From: Coprinellus micaceus
Lineage: Eukaryota; Basidiomycota; Agaricomycetes; Agaricales; Psathyrellaceae
DNA length: 64,000 nucleotides
Assembly (NCBI GenBank): GCA_951394405.1
Contig: OX596344.1
Location: 2,418,001 to 2,482,000 of the forward strand
Direction of reading: 5' to 3'
In this document: one piece after another, positions 29,585 through 41,178 of the stretch
How positions within the stretch are numbered: the stretch's first letter is position 1
How the letters are laid out: the number at the start of each line of letters is the position of its first letter
Notes under the pieces: model-generated
The model's database searches: none
Told to the model about the DNA's origin: nothing
Seen by the model: the letters and a program-made list of their open reading frames with translations, nothing else
Translations under genes and position numbers: made by a program

Positions 29585-30226
29585 GATTAAAGAGACATAG
29601 AATACATAGAGTGGGTTAGAATAATATTAAGGCGAGTTCTCGCTCGCGATGAAATACAGCGGAAAGGGAGGTGGAAATGAGGAATCAAGGTGAGACGCGC
29701 TCGTTAGGCGCCCTGGCGAGGCCATTATGTAATCGAGTTTGATTACCATTTTGGGGGTTCGGCCGGTGCGCCCGCGTGGTAGCTGGTGGCGCGTCAAATG
29801 GCCCACCTGGTTGCCCAGGGGGAAAGAAATACATGCCAAGGAATCGTATATTCGTACCTGGGTACGTACCCAGGCGGGAAAAGGGAGGTACCCGAAGGTA
29901 CCCAGCGCCAGTGAGTACCCCCGCATATGCTCTATATATACTACTGGGGAGACAAATAGGAGTAAATACTTGTCGGCATCGGGGACTGCCGACGGCGGAA
30001 TCCAGATGGAGAGAAGAAGGAAGAAAGGGGTCTATTCGTTACAGCGAGGAAGATGCAACTTACCCTCAATAGTATAGTATGATAGGTTACCATTGGCCAT
30101 TTTACAGATTTGTTTAGAAGGAATAGGCCTACGTAGAAACTTTACACCACAATTTTGCGCGTAACTTGCACAGGTATAACTGAAATGTATTAAACAGGGA
30201 CTATCCGGCTGTACGGAGGCACCGTG
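29585..30226. other. intergenic, no gene seen
   Basis: Holds the promoter side of the Crypton gene and the 3' side of the MYND gene. A cluster of GGTACC-like palindromes (29855-29910) is the only pattern noticed. Confidence 0.4.
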
Positions 30227-32435
30227 TCACCATGTCCCTGGGTCTTCGCTTCGCCTGATTCGCTTCCAGTACACAAACCCCCCCTCCACCACAGCCAATT
30301 CAGGAATTTCAACCCCTTCAGAATCCCGAGGAACTCGCATGCGAGTAACGACAAACAGTACCCATTGAGGGACGTGGCACGTTCCGAAGACGATGCGCAT
30401 GTCTGGCTGGGCTTGGACGTTGTCGATGAGCACAGTCATCCTTTTCCCGCCCATAGCGCGGCAATTTTTTTCCTCACCCAGCGCATGGATGAGGCGTTGG
30501 AGAGTACCAATAGCCGGACGGGTTGCGATTTCGTCCCCCTCAGAACTTTCTGAGCCACAGCAGAGGTTGAAGGAGGTTGTCAAGTCATGGGTTTGAAGGT
30601 CGGGATATTCTACCTGCCTGACCTCTTCGATCACAGTCGTGGATGACCGGAAGAGATCTTGTACGATGGCAAATAGAAACTGCCGACTAGACGCGTGAAC
30701 CCACGAACCGTCAGCCAAACACTCTGTTGGAGGAGCAGCCTGTGAGCTTGCGGTGGTAGGATGGGTTTCCCTAGATTCACGTACCGGCGTACTCTTTCCT
30801 GAGATGGTCACAGTCTTCGCGGTGACACTCCTTCCAGTCTTGTTGCTGACACCCTTGGGAGCAATACATTGCCGAGTGACACTTTGAGCAAACTCGAAGC
30901 TCGTGCGTCGTGTTTCCATTGAGGCGATGCTGCACCAACTCTCCCAATTAGCAACAACGATGCTGCCAGAAATCGGAACCACGCACAAAAGGGTTGTCGC
31001 AAATAACAGTATGAGGCTCTCGTTTAACAAGGGAAAGCAGCGCCTGCCTCTTCTCAAACCTCCGCTGGATTGACGCCCAAAGCTCCCCAGTCCAATGATC
31101 CTTCTTTTCGAGAACACGCCCGAGAGAAACTTTATTCAGTCCCGAGGTAAAGTCCATTGGCACAGCTTCAAGAACTGAGGGATGGATGATCGAGGTGCTG
31201 ATCCAGTCGGCGAACCACATGCAGGATTCTTTGCAGGATAGTGCCGGGTCACCCAAGCAAGAATCGGAAACGTAGGAGGAAGCCAGGGTCTCGAGCAGGA
31301 TGGAAAAGAGTCCAGAGCGAATGAGTTGGCACATCGCGTCGGGCGTTGAATGGTTTGGCCTTTTCCATGTCCACCTCTCAATATAAAGCTTGAGGGTATC
31401 GACAGGCAGTTGACTTGTTTTCAGCCAACCCCCCTTTGAAGCGCAAGAGAGGAGCTGATAGTTGATGCTGTGGAGAGTCTTGGTGAGGATTCGCAAGAAT
31501 CCATGAGTTTGAAAGGCCGAGATTAGTTCAGGATCTTCCGTTTCAAGGAATCGACTGTACGCCTCCGATAGCCATGACAAGCTTCGTCCCATTGGCACTA
31601 CAGGGTGGGTCGTTTCGCTGGAGGCTGCTTGTATTACCCGGAGGCGCGCCACACCTAGGCGCACAAAGTCGTTGGCTGCCATTCCATCGGGCCTTCCTGA
31701 CGGCGAAAGACGGGAGAGCACAGCCGGCCGCACAGTTTCGGGCTTCGAGGTCCTTGTAAAGCACACCAGAGCCTCGACAAGACCGCAGCCGTTTGGGCAG
31801 CAGTCTTTGCAGTTGAGCATGAAACCCGGAACTCGTGTCTCTGGATCCGTCCATGACCACAGATCTGCCACAACGTTTGCCGCCTTCTCTGACGACCATG
31901 CCGCAAGCCTGAATCGCTCGTAGTAGCACATCAGTTGCGCAAAAGTAGTCGCGCTTTGGCCAATCACGGAGCGAGCTACTGTGAGGAGCTCGTCCCAATC
32001 ATCGTCGTTGTCGGTGAGATTCCGGGGGCGCTGAATGCAAAAAGACATCCACTGAAGCATGCCCTCAAGGCCCTCGACCATCATTTCCCCGAGCTTGTCA
32101 TCCTTCTCCTGGTCGAATGGGGTTCCACGCCGTGTCCCGCACATAGCGAGCCTGAGCCCAATGAAACAGGCCCTCGCTATCTCCAGAATGGGAACCTCTA
32201 GCCGTTCTTTCGGTATCTTCTCGGGCCTGAGGAGGGAGAGAATGGCGTCTGCAGCGGCTACATTATCTCCTGGTTTCTTCGGCCAATCGTCCAGCAGCTT
32301 CATGAGGCGAAATTTCGAGCCACGTCGTACGTGTGCCAGAGTCTAGAGGAGAACCCATGAGATGTGGGTGCTAGTCAGGCTCACGCACCATATGCATACC
32401 TTCTCAAGTTGTGTGCCGGCTGTACCATAAGCCAT
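30227..32435 (-). CDS. MYND-type zinc finger protein
   Basis: Exons 32435-32400, 32342-30987, 30938-30785 and 30723-30227 encode 680 residues; the introns of 57, 48 and 61 nt keep frame. The first 460 residues form a helical, armadillo-like domain of the kind common in Agaricomycete MYND proteins (for example WDELLTVARSVIGQSATTF). The MYND finger is at 481-507: CSKC, YCSQGC and CHREDC supply the zinc ligands Cys481, Cys484, Cys490, Cys494, Cys502/His503 and Cys507. A 170-residue tail follows (WVHASSRQFLFAIVQDLF). MYND domains bind proline-containing partner peptides. The partner is unknown. The first ATG and the first short exon are reasonable but not certain. Confidence 0.82.
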
Positions 32436-32858
32436 GGGTCGTTGAGCACACTGACGCGGACGGGGAATCGAAAGAACGCGTTTTCGTGTGCTATAGCCTT
32501 TATATCCGAGCACTTCAATGATACACGTATTAATGGAAGGCTTGCCCGTCGTCGTGTCAATGTCGATCAGCGCCCGGGCCTGCGCGATAGGCCTTCTTGA
32601 TGGAGACCCCGTTCATGAGCATCTGAAGGGCCTAACTCAAAGGCCTGTTAGGTGATAGGTGATATTACCCGGGCATGGTCCAATTTCTGAACGCCGGGGG
32701 TCTGGGAGGCTATTATAGTACAATAGTAGCTACAAGTCCCAGCTCCTACCCTACAACACACCACCAAGCAGTCGCACGTATTTCAGGCCGTCCAGTGGTG
32801 CATTTTGGGTAAGAGGCCAATAAGTCAAAGTAAAAAGAAAATCATCAAGAAAGAATCC
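32436..32858. other. intergenic with a decayed small-ORF repeat
   Basis: On the minus strand, about 32620-32480 resembles the small gene at 46814-46987: GKPSINTCIIEVLGYKGYS against DKPSITRTIEGLGHKGYA. Here the frame is broken upstream. The lower-coordinate part (32640-32858) is the boundary with the 3' end of the non-LTR element. Confidence 0.5.
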
Positions 32859-33254
32859 TCAGTTGTCTCGGGATTGGGAGGTGGGCGCGATTGGCACGAA
32901 CATGGGGACTGTCTTGTAGACCTCGAGGGCACGATATGCAAGACGAGCGACAAGGCGTGCAGCGGGTTTGAAGGCCACTATGGCTTGCAACTGTTGGGAG
33001 AGCGATGGAGCATGAAGCACCAAGGCAGGGAGTGGCTGCGATGGTAGGTCATGCATCCTTTGCCAAAAGTCCCTTCGCACGGAGATCAAATCTGGGTGCG
33101 CGTTGCAAGCAAGTATGGCATGCTCTGGGGACTCGGGTTCACGTTTGCAGAATCTGCATAGGCGGTCCGGTCTTTCGATGTCAAGTTGGCGGCCGGTGTC
33201 ATCTCTAGCCCATTTTAGACGCCCAATGTCACGTCGAATTTTGGTTAGGTGATG
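32859..33254 (-). pseudogene. non-LTR element, C-terminal fragment
   Basis: The last coding piece: DIGRLKWARDDTGRQ, then RLCRFCKREPESPEHAILAC (C-x2-C...H-x4-C knuckle), and a helical tail ending SQSRDN with a TAA stop. In the restored element it follows VLTGSHHL. Confidence 0.8.
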
Positions 33255-33399
33255 CGAGGGTTGGCACCGCAAATCGCGGCACGCCAACCCCCGAGCAAAT
33301 AAACAATGAAATTTCTATGTAGGGTACAGGAGATATGCCAAATGCGGCCATCCTACACCTACACAGGGAGAAGAAGAAAAAGAAAAAGAAAGATGAGGC

Positions 33400-34390
33400 C
33401 TACGCCCGATGCTGAGGAGCATTTGGGTGGAAACGTTGGAAATGGTGCACCAGGAGAGGGTGCTTTCGGATGTAAATCTTCCAAGCATTCGATGACCAAC
33501 GGCCCAGGGCTTGGATTGCATCAGGTGATGCCCCAAGCTCTGCAAGGGCAGTGGCGCCCCCAGCACGCATCGACTGGCCCCGAATATCGGGACCAAAGTC
33601 GAACAGGCGGAGCCAGCGCAAGAAGAAGTCCCTGTTGGGAACGTTCCCGTCTTCTGTCATCCAAAGTGGCGACGCGTATGGGTGACGGCCGTCCCGAGCT
33701 GCAAGGTAGCGCTGGAACAGGCCAAAGGTTCCGAATGAGGACAATATTACCCTCAAAAAACGGGTCTGCCTTATGAGCTGGGAGGGCAAACGAGAACATG
33801 GAGCCTTCTGGGAACTTGACGGTGGATCGCCGCGCCCGCTTTGCCGGGTTTCTGTTGGATTTGATGGCAGGGTCACATAAGTCTCCGAGGCGCAGCAGCC
33901 CATGGAACCCAACAAGGATGGTGGTTTGGAAGAGGAGGAAATCATAGCGGGTGTCGGTGAGTGCCAAAACGCGCTTGAGCATGTCAACCGTTAGGGGGTG
34001 TTTGCGCGTGACAGGGGAACTTCGAAGTCGCTTGCAACCGGTGATGGTGTCATGAACAATTGGTGACGATCGGACAGTGTGGATGTTGGGGAAGTATGGC
34101 TCAAGCAGCTTGACGATGCCAGACGGGTAGGCAACCACAGATGCAGGTTTGATGTAGTCGCACATGAACATGACATAGTTCGAGAGCGTGGTAGGGTTGG
34201 GTTCAATGGGAAAATTGTGTATTGAGACAAATTCGAGCCAGGAGTTATAAGCTGAGGCGTACGAGCGCCAAGTAGAGCTATCTAACTTCAGACCCATCAC
34301 CAACATGCGTCGTTCAGCAAACTTTTCCCTAGTCCAAGGCAGCCGTTTGGGCTGCCTCGAACGTAAGGGAACAATTGGAGGTAAGTCCAT
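33400..34390 (-). pseudogene. tyrosine recombinase of the YR retroelement
   Basis: It starts MDLPPIVPLRSRQPKRLPW. It has the core-binding part SSTWRSYASAYNSWLEFV and the catalytic domain GFHGLLRLGDL (first Arg), SMRAGGATALAELG (second Arg), ALGRWSS and IYIRKHP (Tyr). The usual His of GHSFR is Gln here (GQSMR). Near 33720-33740 the frame shifts: FFEGNIVLI is in one frame and FQRYLAARDGRHP in another, so the gene is inactive. Confidence 0.8.
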
Positions 34391-34508
34391 CAATCCACTG
34401 GCCCCAGCGTGATATGTGGGGGTTCAAACGTAGAGACACGGAGGTCAGGGACAGCCGCAACCGCTCGTGCGATATCGAAACGAGAGAGTGCGTCGGCCAC
34501 CTCGTTCT

Positions 34509-35931
34509 TGTTACGACTTGGTTGGGGTGTCTCCAACGGTCGGCTCGGTCTGGTCAATCTCTGGCATGCTCGATATCGGCGATCGTAGTCATTCTACCAG
34601 TGTGCGCGGTTTGGCGGCCGTACGTCACGTCTCGGGTCGGGGGTGATGTCGTCGATCACTTCTCTCCTTACTTCCTGGTGCAATGTCGGCGATTGCTATC
34701 CTAGGTACTGCGTCGTTGTCGAAGGTTGTCAGACCTTATATGTCTGCGTCATAGATGTCGTTGTGTCTTGGTCGGGGGTGATGTTGACGATCGTCCTCTC
34801 CTTATTACGTGTGCGCTTTCGGCGTTCGCTATCACGTTCTGTATATCCTAGTCGTGTTGGAGTTTGTCAGTATTAGTACAGGAATCATCAATATCTTGAT
34901 GAACGGGATGTCGGCATCTCAGTCACTATGGAACGACCCCCTTGAAGGCCTATTAATTTAGTGTTCCAATGGGGCCTTAAGGGGGTCGTTCCATAGTGAC
35001 TGAGATGATGTCGGCGATCCCTATCTCATCCTCTATGTCGACGTCTTGAGTGTCTCTGTGTCGATGAAGCTCGAGTCGTCGTCGTCTGTCCTCCTCGGTT
35101 ATCAGAGTCTTCAGATGTAGTCTCTCCTATGTTGAGAAGCCTGTCAGTGTTTATCAATGTTAGCCGTCATTCATGACGTCCTGAATATCTGCGTCGTATA
35201 TGTCTCTGTAAGTGCGATGTCGGCGATCGCTACTTTCCTGCTGCTGCACGTAATGTCAGTGGTTAGTAGAAGTGTCTTGCATACTTGCATCGTGCATATT
35301 TCTGTCCCTATGTTGTTGCGGGAATCATCGGCGTCGACCATAGTTGTTGTCGACGCCTATGATGGTATAGTCGGACTTAGTCTTGGGAGATCTGTCTGGC
35401 TTGTTCTCCTCGTTGTTCTAGGATAGAGGGTTGTCAGGTTAGATCATCTAAGTGAGACTCACTTCTTGTCGGCGTAGTGCTAGATCAGTAAATGCAGAGA
35501 ACGACGAGGTGGACAACCATTACTGGTTTCCCTGAGAGTTCGGAGGACAAAGCGATAGACGTTGATGAGGGCGAACGATGGGTAAGATACAAGTATAACA
35601 AGCTAAGGTACATGGGTATGTCTAAGTGGTATATATACCTAGAGGTACGAGTCGCTATGAGTAAATACAAGTCCGAGTTGAGTCAGAGAACAGCCGTGTA
35701 TACTACGCGATGCTGCGTACGAGTAAGCAAAGCTGCGCAGGCTGAGTAAGACGAAGCTGCACAAAGCTGCGTAAAACGAGTCATACATACTGCGCAAGGC
35801 TGCGCAAAACGAGTCATGCAATACAAGTCACAAAAGAGATAATCGCTTGAAAATAAAACGAGTCCGCGATGAGATAAGATAAAAAGAGAAAATAGGGGCA
35901 AAAAGGTAAGTACGTGAAGCGAAGCATAACA
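34509..35931. mobile_element. solo LTR, 1423 bp, with 5-bp target duplication
   Basis: Inserted in the RNase H end of the YR retroelement. The ends are TGTTACG and CATAACA, the usual TG...CA inverted tips of an LTR. The flanks are GTTCT at 34504-34508 and 35932-35936. There is no coding sequence. It contains degenerate direct phrases around TGTCGGCGATCGCTA, a 36-bp hairpin, and a short array of GCTGCGCAAAACGAGTCAT-like units (35740-35825). The orientation is unknown. Confidence 0.85.
34915..35007. repeat. long hairpin inside the solo LTR
   Basis: The arms 34915-34950 and 34973-35007 are near-perfect inverted complements (CATCTCAGTCACTATGGAAC at the outer end) with one unpaired base and a 22-bp loop. 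The phrase GATGTCGGC occurs directly on both flanks, so this may be a small foldback element inserted with a target duplication. Confidence 0.75.
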
Positions 35932-37236
35932 GTTCTTGGAACCTGGGACATACAGGACTTTGAAATCGAGGATACCGGTGAGGGCGATGTTGCACGCTGC
36001 AATGAGGATGGGGTTGATGTGTGGGGAGGCTGATAGGGAGTTAAAGACATCAACGGTGTTGGTGTTGTCGGTGTAAATGGTAACTCGCTGAGGTAGGCAC
36101 TCATGCTCATCAAGCCAAATGATGGCAGACAGCACGCACAACGCCTCGTGGAAGAAGATGAAGTCCACGCCCCCCGTGTCAACCGTGGGGGCGTAGAATC
36201 CCCGTGATTCATTAACGACCCAAAATCCCATTCCTTCCAACGATGCGTCACAGTAGATGGTGTAGTCAGCCTCATCAGGGTGCCAGTGGAGGGACTTGAG
36301 GAGGTGCACCCCTGAGGACCGCTGAGCATGGGACAACGCCCATTGGAGGTCCACGCGAATGGCGTTGTTGGGTCTAAAGAAGCCTCCGCCCAGACTTTTC
36401 CCCTTGAGCTTGGCATAGACGTTGGAGAGGCAGGGGCGTAACAGTGGGAAGACGTTGAAGGACCAGTTCAACCATCCAGCAAGCTGCTGCCATCGGCGGA
36501 GAGGCACTCCCCAACGAGCCCATTTCCCCTTCGGGTCACACCACACTGCAAGCTCTTCCAAAAGCTCGGTGAGGGACTGGTCGGGGAGGGTGAAGGTAAA
36601 CCGATCAACGTCGACGAGGATGCCAATGATGACCAGGGGCGACCCGGAGAGCTGCTTCTTCCGCTTGTGGGGGATCCCGAGCTCATCCCAGAGGGATAGA
36701 AGCATGGCTTGGGGGGTGGGGAGGAAGGTGGCAAACGGAGCGTACCAGGTGACATTAGACTTCAGGGCAACTCCGAAGTGGTCGTCAGAGAACTCGTTGA
36801 GGTAGGGAATCCCGCGGACATGGACCGCAATCCAAGTGACGAGGGCCATGAATGTGATGAAGAGGTACTGGGAGGCCCTCCCACCAAAGACATTGCACCT
36901 GTTCATGTAGAAGACCCCATCGATGCACTCCACCTGCATCAACTGCCAGAAAGGGTGCATGGGAAGCAGGCGGTAGGCTTCCGAGACGTCGGACTTCCAG
37001 AGGACCAGTTCTTCACCCAGGAACTCACTTCGAATAGCCAGGATGTCTTCGCCGAGTGACCGCATGTTGTCCAGGGGAACCTTGGGGAGCCGAGCACGAT
37101 TGACCATCGAGTTGAGGGAGTGCGGCTCCTTGCTGTGGTTAACGACCAGCCGTAAACCCTCTCCGGCATCCTTCGGGACCACTCGTAAGGGCATCGCCCT
37201 CATACCAGGCAAAAGGTGGTCAAACCTGAGTCCTGT

Positions 37237-37924
37237 CTGGCGTTTTTTTCCATAATTTCCTTACAGCTGTCTGGTGCGAGTTTTCCAAAATTCACTTTTC
37301 TGTCTGGGAGTGTGGGCTTCTTTTTGCGTTATGCATAATCGCATTTCTTGGCAATGGTCATGTGATGTAAGTTTGATTTCCATTCGCGACAGCCCCCACA
37401 TTCCCACATGGGTAGCTCCCTCCCACTGCGCATCGCACCCCTCCCTTCGGGGGGGCCCCACGATGCTCCGGGGAGGGTCCCGTGGCCCCCGATGTGTGAC
37501 CGTCAGTCACATATGTGGGGCCCCCAGGTTCCTTGCTGCCGCTCATCGCAGGCTCGGCCCAAGGGCCTCGATTTGACAGACATACGGTGGCATTACACAC
37601 GCCGGGCATGCACATTTTAATAATGAAATTTATTTGAGCCCACTTGAGAATGTTTTCGAGAGCCCACAATGTGAATTTTGGTTTGTTTGATTTGCTCAAC
37701 ATACAGTGTTATGTTGGACTTGATCACATTGGATCACATCGCAAATGATGCCCCTGCTACATTTGGAAGAGAAGCACCACCCAAGCCGCAATTATTTCTG
37801 GCTTTTGCAAAATTATGCAAATTGCACTTTGACGGAAGCCCCTTGGGAGCCCCTCAGACAGAAAGGTGAATTTTGGAAAACCCCCAGCAGACAGCTGTAA
37901 GGGTTTTATGGAAAAAAGCGCCAG
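37237..37924. mobile_element. 688-bp non-autonomous TIR element
   Basis: The terminal 70 bp at each end (37237-37306 and 37855-37924) are imperfect inverted repeats. They start CTGGCG then a T-run and share CTTACAGCTGTCTG, GTTTTCCAAAATTCAC and TTTCTGTCTG. The element interrupts the RT ORF of the YR retroelement. It encodes no transposase; the middle has a GC-rich palindromic patch near 37480-37530. The target duplication was not resolved. Confidence 0.8.
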
Positions 37925-38340
37925 CTACTGGTGCAAACCCTTCTGAGTACCGACCCTTCTCAAGCTCCACATCACGTTGCTTTCGCAAGAACACGGCGTG
38001 GTCAGGGTCGGATGGCATGGGGACAGAGTGGTTGACGATGGGAGGGGCATCGGGGCGGGTGTCCGCAAGCGGCCAGAAACCGCTGCGAAAGCTGTTGACG
38101 ACAGAGAGGACAAACGCCTGGTTGGGATGGGTCTTTGCCAGCTCTTGAAGTCGATCAACATTGATGGGGGTGGGGAGAGAGAAGAGTTCGGGGTTATCGC
38201 GGATAGTGGCACTGGCGACGGGGTTGTTGATGACAGAGGTGGGAGGGGAGGGGAGTTCTCGTGCGGTCTCGGTCCAAGTGGAAGCTCTCACCAGTACAGG
38301 GGTACCCCAGACATTGTAGCGTAGAAAGCGCGACACCCAG

Positions 38341-39873
38341 TTACGCTTTCTTGCTTCCTCCTCCTTGACATGAGCTTTGGCCGTGCCCGGGTTCGCTGCA
38401 GGACTTGCAGATGTGGAGGTACTTGCACTTCCCATCCTTCCAGCTGCACCCACTGCGCTGGTTGAACCGGTCACAGACCCCATCTCGCTCCTTTTCTCCT
38501 GCTCCCCTTCCACCCTTGGGCTTAGAATTTCCACCTCCGTGTCCACCCTGAGCCTCGACCCCGTCTGAAGAGAGGATTTCTTCCCTAAGGTTGGAGTAGG
38601 CAGCGGTGCTGGTGAGCGCATACCGTTGGCCACCTCCAACGAAGTTTTCAACGGCCTTGTCATAAAGGATAACCTTGGGGTGGGCAGAGGGGACCTTGGC
38701 AGCGAAGAGCTGGACGATGTACTCGGTGTAGGCCTCGAGCTCTTCTCAGCGGTGTTCGAAGACGAAGGTGTATGCCCGGGCGGTAGCTGAGAAGGCGGAG
38801 TGCCAGTCCGCTGCAGTCTCGACGCTCTTGACAGGCTTGCCAGAGCCAAAGGATATCTTACGCTCTCCCAGACGTCCAACGTTCTCCCGAGGAGGGTGTA
38901 CATGGTGGAGGGCCGAAAGGACGTTGTCGAGATTGACGGGGAGGCCGCGGACGATGTTGCTCCATTCTGTTGTGGGGTATCCAGAGGGAGCGCTGGGGCT
39001 GAGGCGGATGTCGGCGACGACGAGGGAGTGGTTGATGGCGAAGAGCTGGAGCAGTCTGCGATTTTCGACGCCTCCGGAATTATCGGTGACAGCCGTGGGC
39101 TCATCATCTCGTGTCGCCCACGGTAGCTGTCGTCGGTCGAGCCGGGGTCGCTTGACGTCGGGCTCATCCTCATCTTCATCGACATTGGAGATGGAACTGG
39201 CTCGCTTTCGAACAAGTTGCTCAACGTCGTTGAGGTGATTCTGGACAGCAGAGTGGATTCGCTCGGAGGCCCGGCCACCAAAGGGGGTTGGGTTAACGTG
39301 GTACTGACTCCTGAAAGCGTTGACGATTCTCCTGCCCGTCGCCCCCGCCTCCTCCTCGAGTTCCTCGTTCGCTTGAATGTCCGAGCAATACTGTCTGAAA
39401 GCCGCTCGGCGAGCGTCACGGTCGGGGAGGTCACCATTGACCCCGAGGCTGTGGAACAGCTGTCCAATGGCCTCGAAGTGGGACATCTTCCCCTCCCAGA
39501 AATTCTTGACAATAGCTTCGGCCTCTTCAACGAGGTGTCTGGCAAACAGTGGCTGCTCGGGAGGTTGATGCCCAGGCTGGGGCTGGCCGATCGGCTCCGG
39601 AGACGTTTCGCGAGAGGAATCGGGGGACTTGCGGTGGAAGAGAGGCTGTCCATGGACTCGATTCTCTCGAGAAGAGTTGATGGCAGGAATAGCGACTCCA
39701 TAATTGGCCATGAAAGATGAGCGTAGCGATGCACGAAAAGGAGACTGAAAAAAATTTGCGCGACTGAGATGGGGGGTCGAGGGCAAGCAAGGAGACGGCA
39801 GAATGCTGTCGCAGGACCTCGGACACGCGCATTTATCCTCATGAACCTTCTTGTCCATAGGCGAGACATTCAT
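38341..39873 (-). pseudogene. gag-like ORF of the YR retroelement
   Basis: The upper part has a charged, Arg/Ser-rich N-terminus, a helical middle (AEAIVKNFWEGKMSHFEAIG) and the acidic patch VDEDEDEPD. After an in-frame TGA at 38746-38748 the frame continues with EELEAYTEYIVQLFA and RYALTSTAAYSNLREEIL. A Cys-rich zinc motif (CDRFNQRSGCSWKDGKC...HICKSC) follows, ending in a TAA at 38341-38343. The TGA fits a mutated CGA. An internal Met at MANYGVAIPA (near 39711) may be the true start. Confidence 0.75.
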
Positions 39874-40014
39874 GCTTCAGCACTTATGGCACACAAGCAC
39901 GGTTCAGAGGCATTCAGGCGCCGTGCCGACTCTGTCTGACCTTGTTTGCCCTTGTTCTCTCTCCCCTCCATTGCCCTCTCGAAAATGCTGCGCCTTTTAA
40001 GTCAATCAACGGCG

Positions 40015-40354
40015 AGGTGATGGGACCCCGTGAGCACCCTTGTGAGGGCTACCCGGTGTCTGCGATAGGACACAATACTCAGATAGTGCCTAAACTTGAT
40101 AGGCACTATTTTTGGGGGGCCTCGCTCTGCCGGTTCCAGGCGGTCCTTTAGGAGGTAGAGTGCCGAGATCGTATTGATGTCATGCATGATCCACGAGTCC
40201 ATGGAGGAGCGGACGCACTCACGGATCTCCTCCACCATCTCCTTGTCCACATTCAATGGGTCAGAGATGCGGACAGGGATGGGGAGAGTCTGGAGTGAAT
40301 GAATTAGATCGGAAAACCACCCAGGTTTCCCAGATGCAAGAAGGTCAACGGAAC
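40015..40354 (-). pseudogene. non-LTR element, middle fragment
   Basis: Encodes the continuation after the RT: GKPGWFSDLIHSLQ, LPIPVRISDPLNVDKEM, and FRHYLSIVSYRRHRVALTRV ending at SHHL. The RHYL and HRxALTR motifs are typical of the C-terminal region before the zinc knuckle in basidiomycete elements of this type. It is bounded on both sides by other transposons. Confidence 0.8.
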
Positions 40355-40756
40355 ATCAGGAAAAACCATATTTTCCCAGGCGAGCCCTGGGAATCCCTGG
40401 GAATTCACTGGGTGTCCCTGGGCACCCCAGGGTAGCCAGGGCATCAGAGCTCCTGGGAAGCTCTCAGGGCAAAGTCTTCATCTGGTCCGGATCCTGGGAC
40501 GCCCTGGGGGGCTCTCAGGGACTCTCAGGGGGCTCTGGGGGACACAGAGCATTGCATAAAATTCACTTCTTTCTCAGCATTTTTGTATATGGCGCTTAAC
40601 ACACTGGTGTAGATGGCAAAAAAAGTCATATTGTATTATCTAGACTAATATACAGTGTTGCTACAAGCTACAAAAATAACTAATATACATGAAGGCTGTT
40701 CTAAATAAACATAAGAGGGCTGGTAGGGGTAGTAGGGCAGGGGGGGATGGTAGATT

Positions 40757-41000
40757 GACAAAGGATGATGAGCTGGCAGGGGTAAAGGGATGAGCTGGCA
40801 GAGATAATGAGCTGGCAGGGGCAAGGGGCAAAGGGATGGGCTGGCAGAGGGGAAGGGGCAAAGAGATGAGCTGGCAGGGGTGATGAGCTGGCAAGGGTGA
40901 CAGGGGGGCTTACTGGTGCTGGTGAGCTGGCAGAAATGGTGGGCTAAGGGCGATGGTGAGCCTAAAGAGGCAGTGAGCTGGCAGTGAGCTGGCAGGAATG
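40757..41000. repeat. irregular tandem array of GAGCTGGCAG units
   Basis: About ten spaced copies of (T)GAGCTGGCAG with G/A-rich spacers of variable length lie inside the 2.2-kb element. Confidence 0.7.
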
Positions 41001-41178
41001 AGCATACTCACCATTGACCAATGTCTCCTGTATACCCTCTCACTTGAACCAGAAGAAAAGATAGAGTCAAGGAGGAGAGAGGATGGGGCAGGGGCATAGT
41101 GAGAGGAGGAAAGCAAGGGCAGGAGCGACTCAGAGTCCTGGAGTCGCACCAAGCTCAGGAGGATCACATGATTGTGGA

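Larger units (their letters stand above)
34390..38360 (-). pseudogene. RT-RNase H ORF of the YR retroelement, split
   Basis: It begins overlapping the gag end with NWVSRFLRYNVWG and runs through FWPLADTRPDAPP and KGRYSEGFAP. It is interrupted by the TIR element 37237-37924 and resumes as LLPGMRAMPLRVVPKD. The RT core shows LVLWKSDVSEAYRLLP, MNRCNVFGGRASQYLF and YLNEFSDDHFG. RNase H shows YTIYCDASLEGMGF and VTIYTDNTNTVDVF. The solo LTR 34509-35931 then splits VPGSKN from EVADALSRFDI. It ends at a TGA (34392-34390) overlapping the ATG of the recombinase ORF as TGATG. Confidence 0.8.
33255..40014 (-). mobile_element. tyrosine-recombinase retroelement (Ngaro/DIRS type)
   Basis: A retrotransposon with gag-like, RT-RNase H and tyrosine-recombinase genes in that order on the minus strand. 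It is inserted in the non-LTR element and flanked by AGGTGATG at 33247-33254 and 40015-40022. It carries two later insertions (34509-35931 and 37237-37924). Without them it is about 4.65 kb. I could not identify the split direct repeats typical of Ngaro; a hairpin lies at its 3' end (33255-33295). Gag (stop) and recombinase (frameshift) are broken, so it is inactive. Confidence 0.8.

Noticed and set aside
37400..37560. GC-rich palindromic patch in the 688-bp element as a tRNA or structured RNA gene
   Set aside because: No cloverleaf or A/B box could be built; it is better explained as internal transposon sequence.
38397..39869. Upper part of the long minus-strand frame overlapping the gag-like ORF
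   Set aside because: Only the part below about 38360 encodes RT-like sequence. Above that the other frame carries the gag-like protein, and this one is Ser/Pro-rich shadow.
40757..41000. GAGCTGGCAG array as a CRISPR
   Set aside because: Units are short, spacing is irregular and low in complexity, and the genome is fungal.
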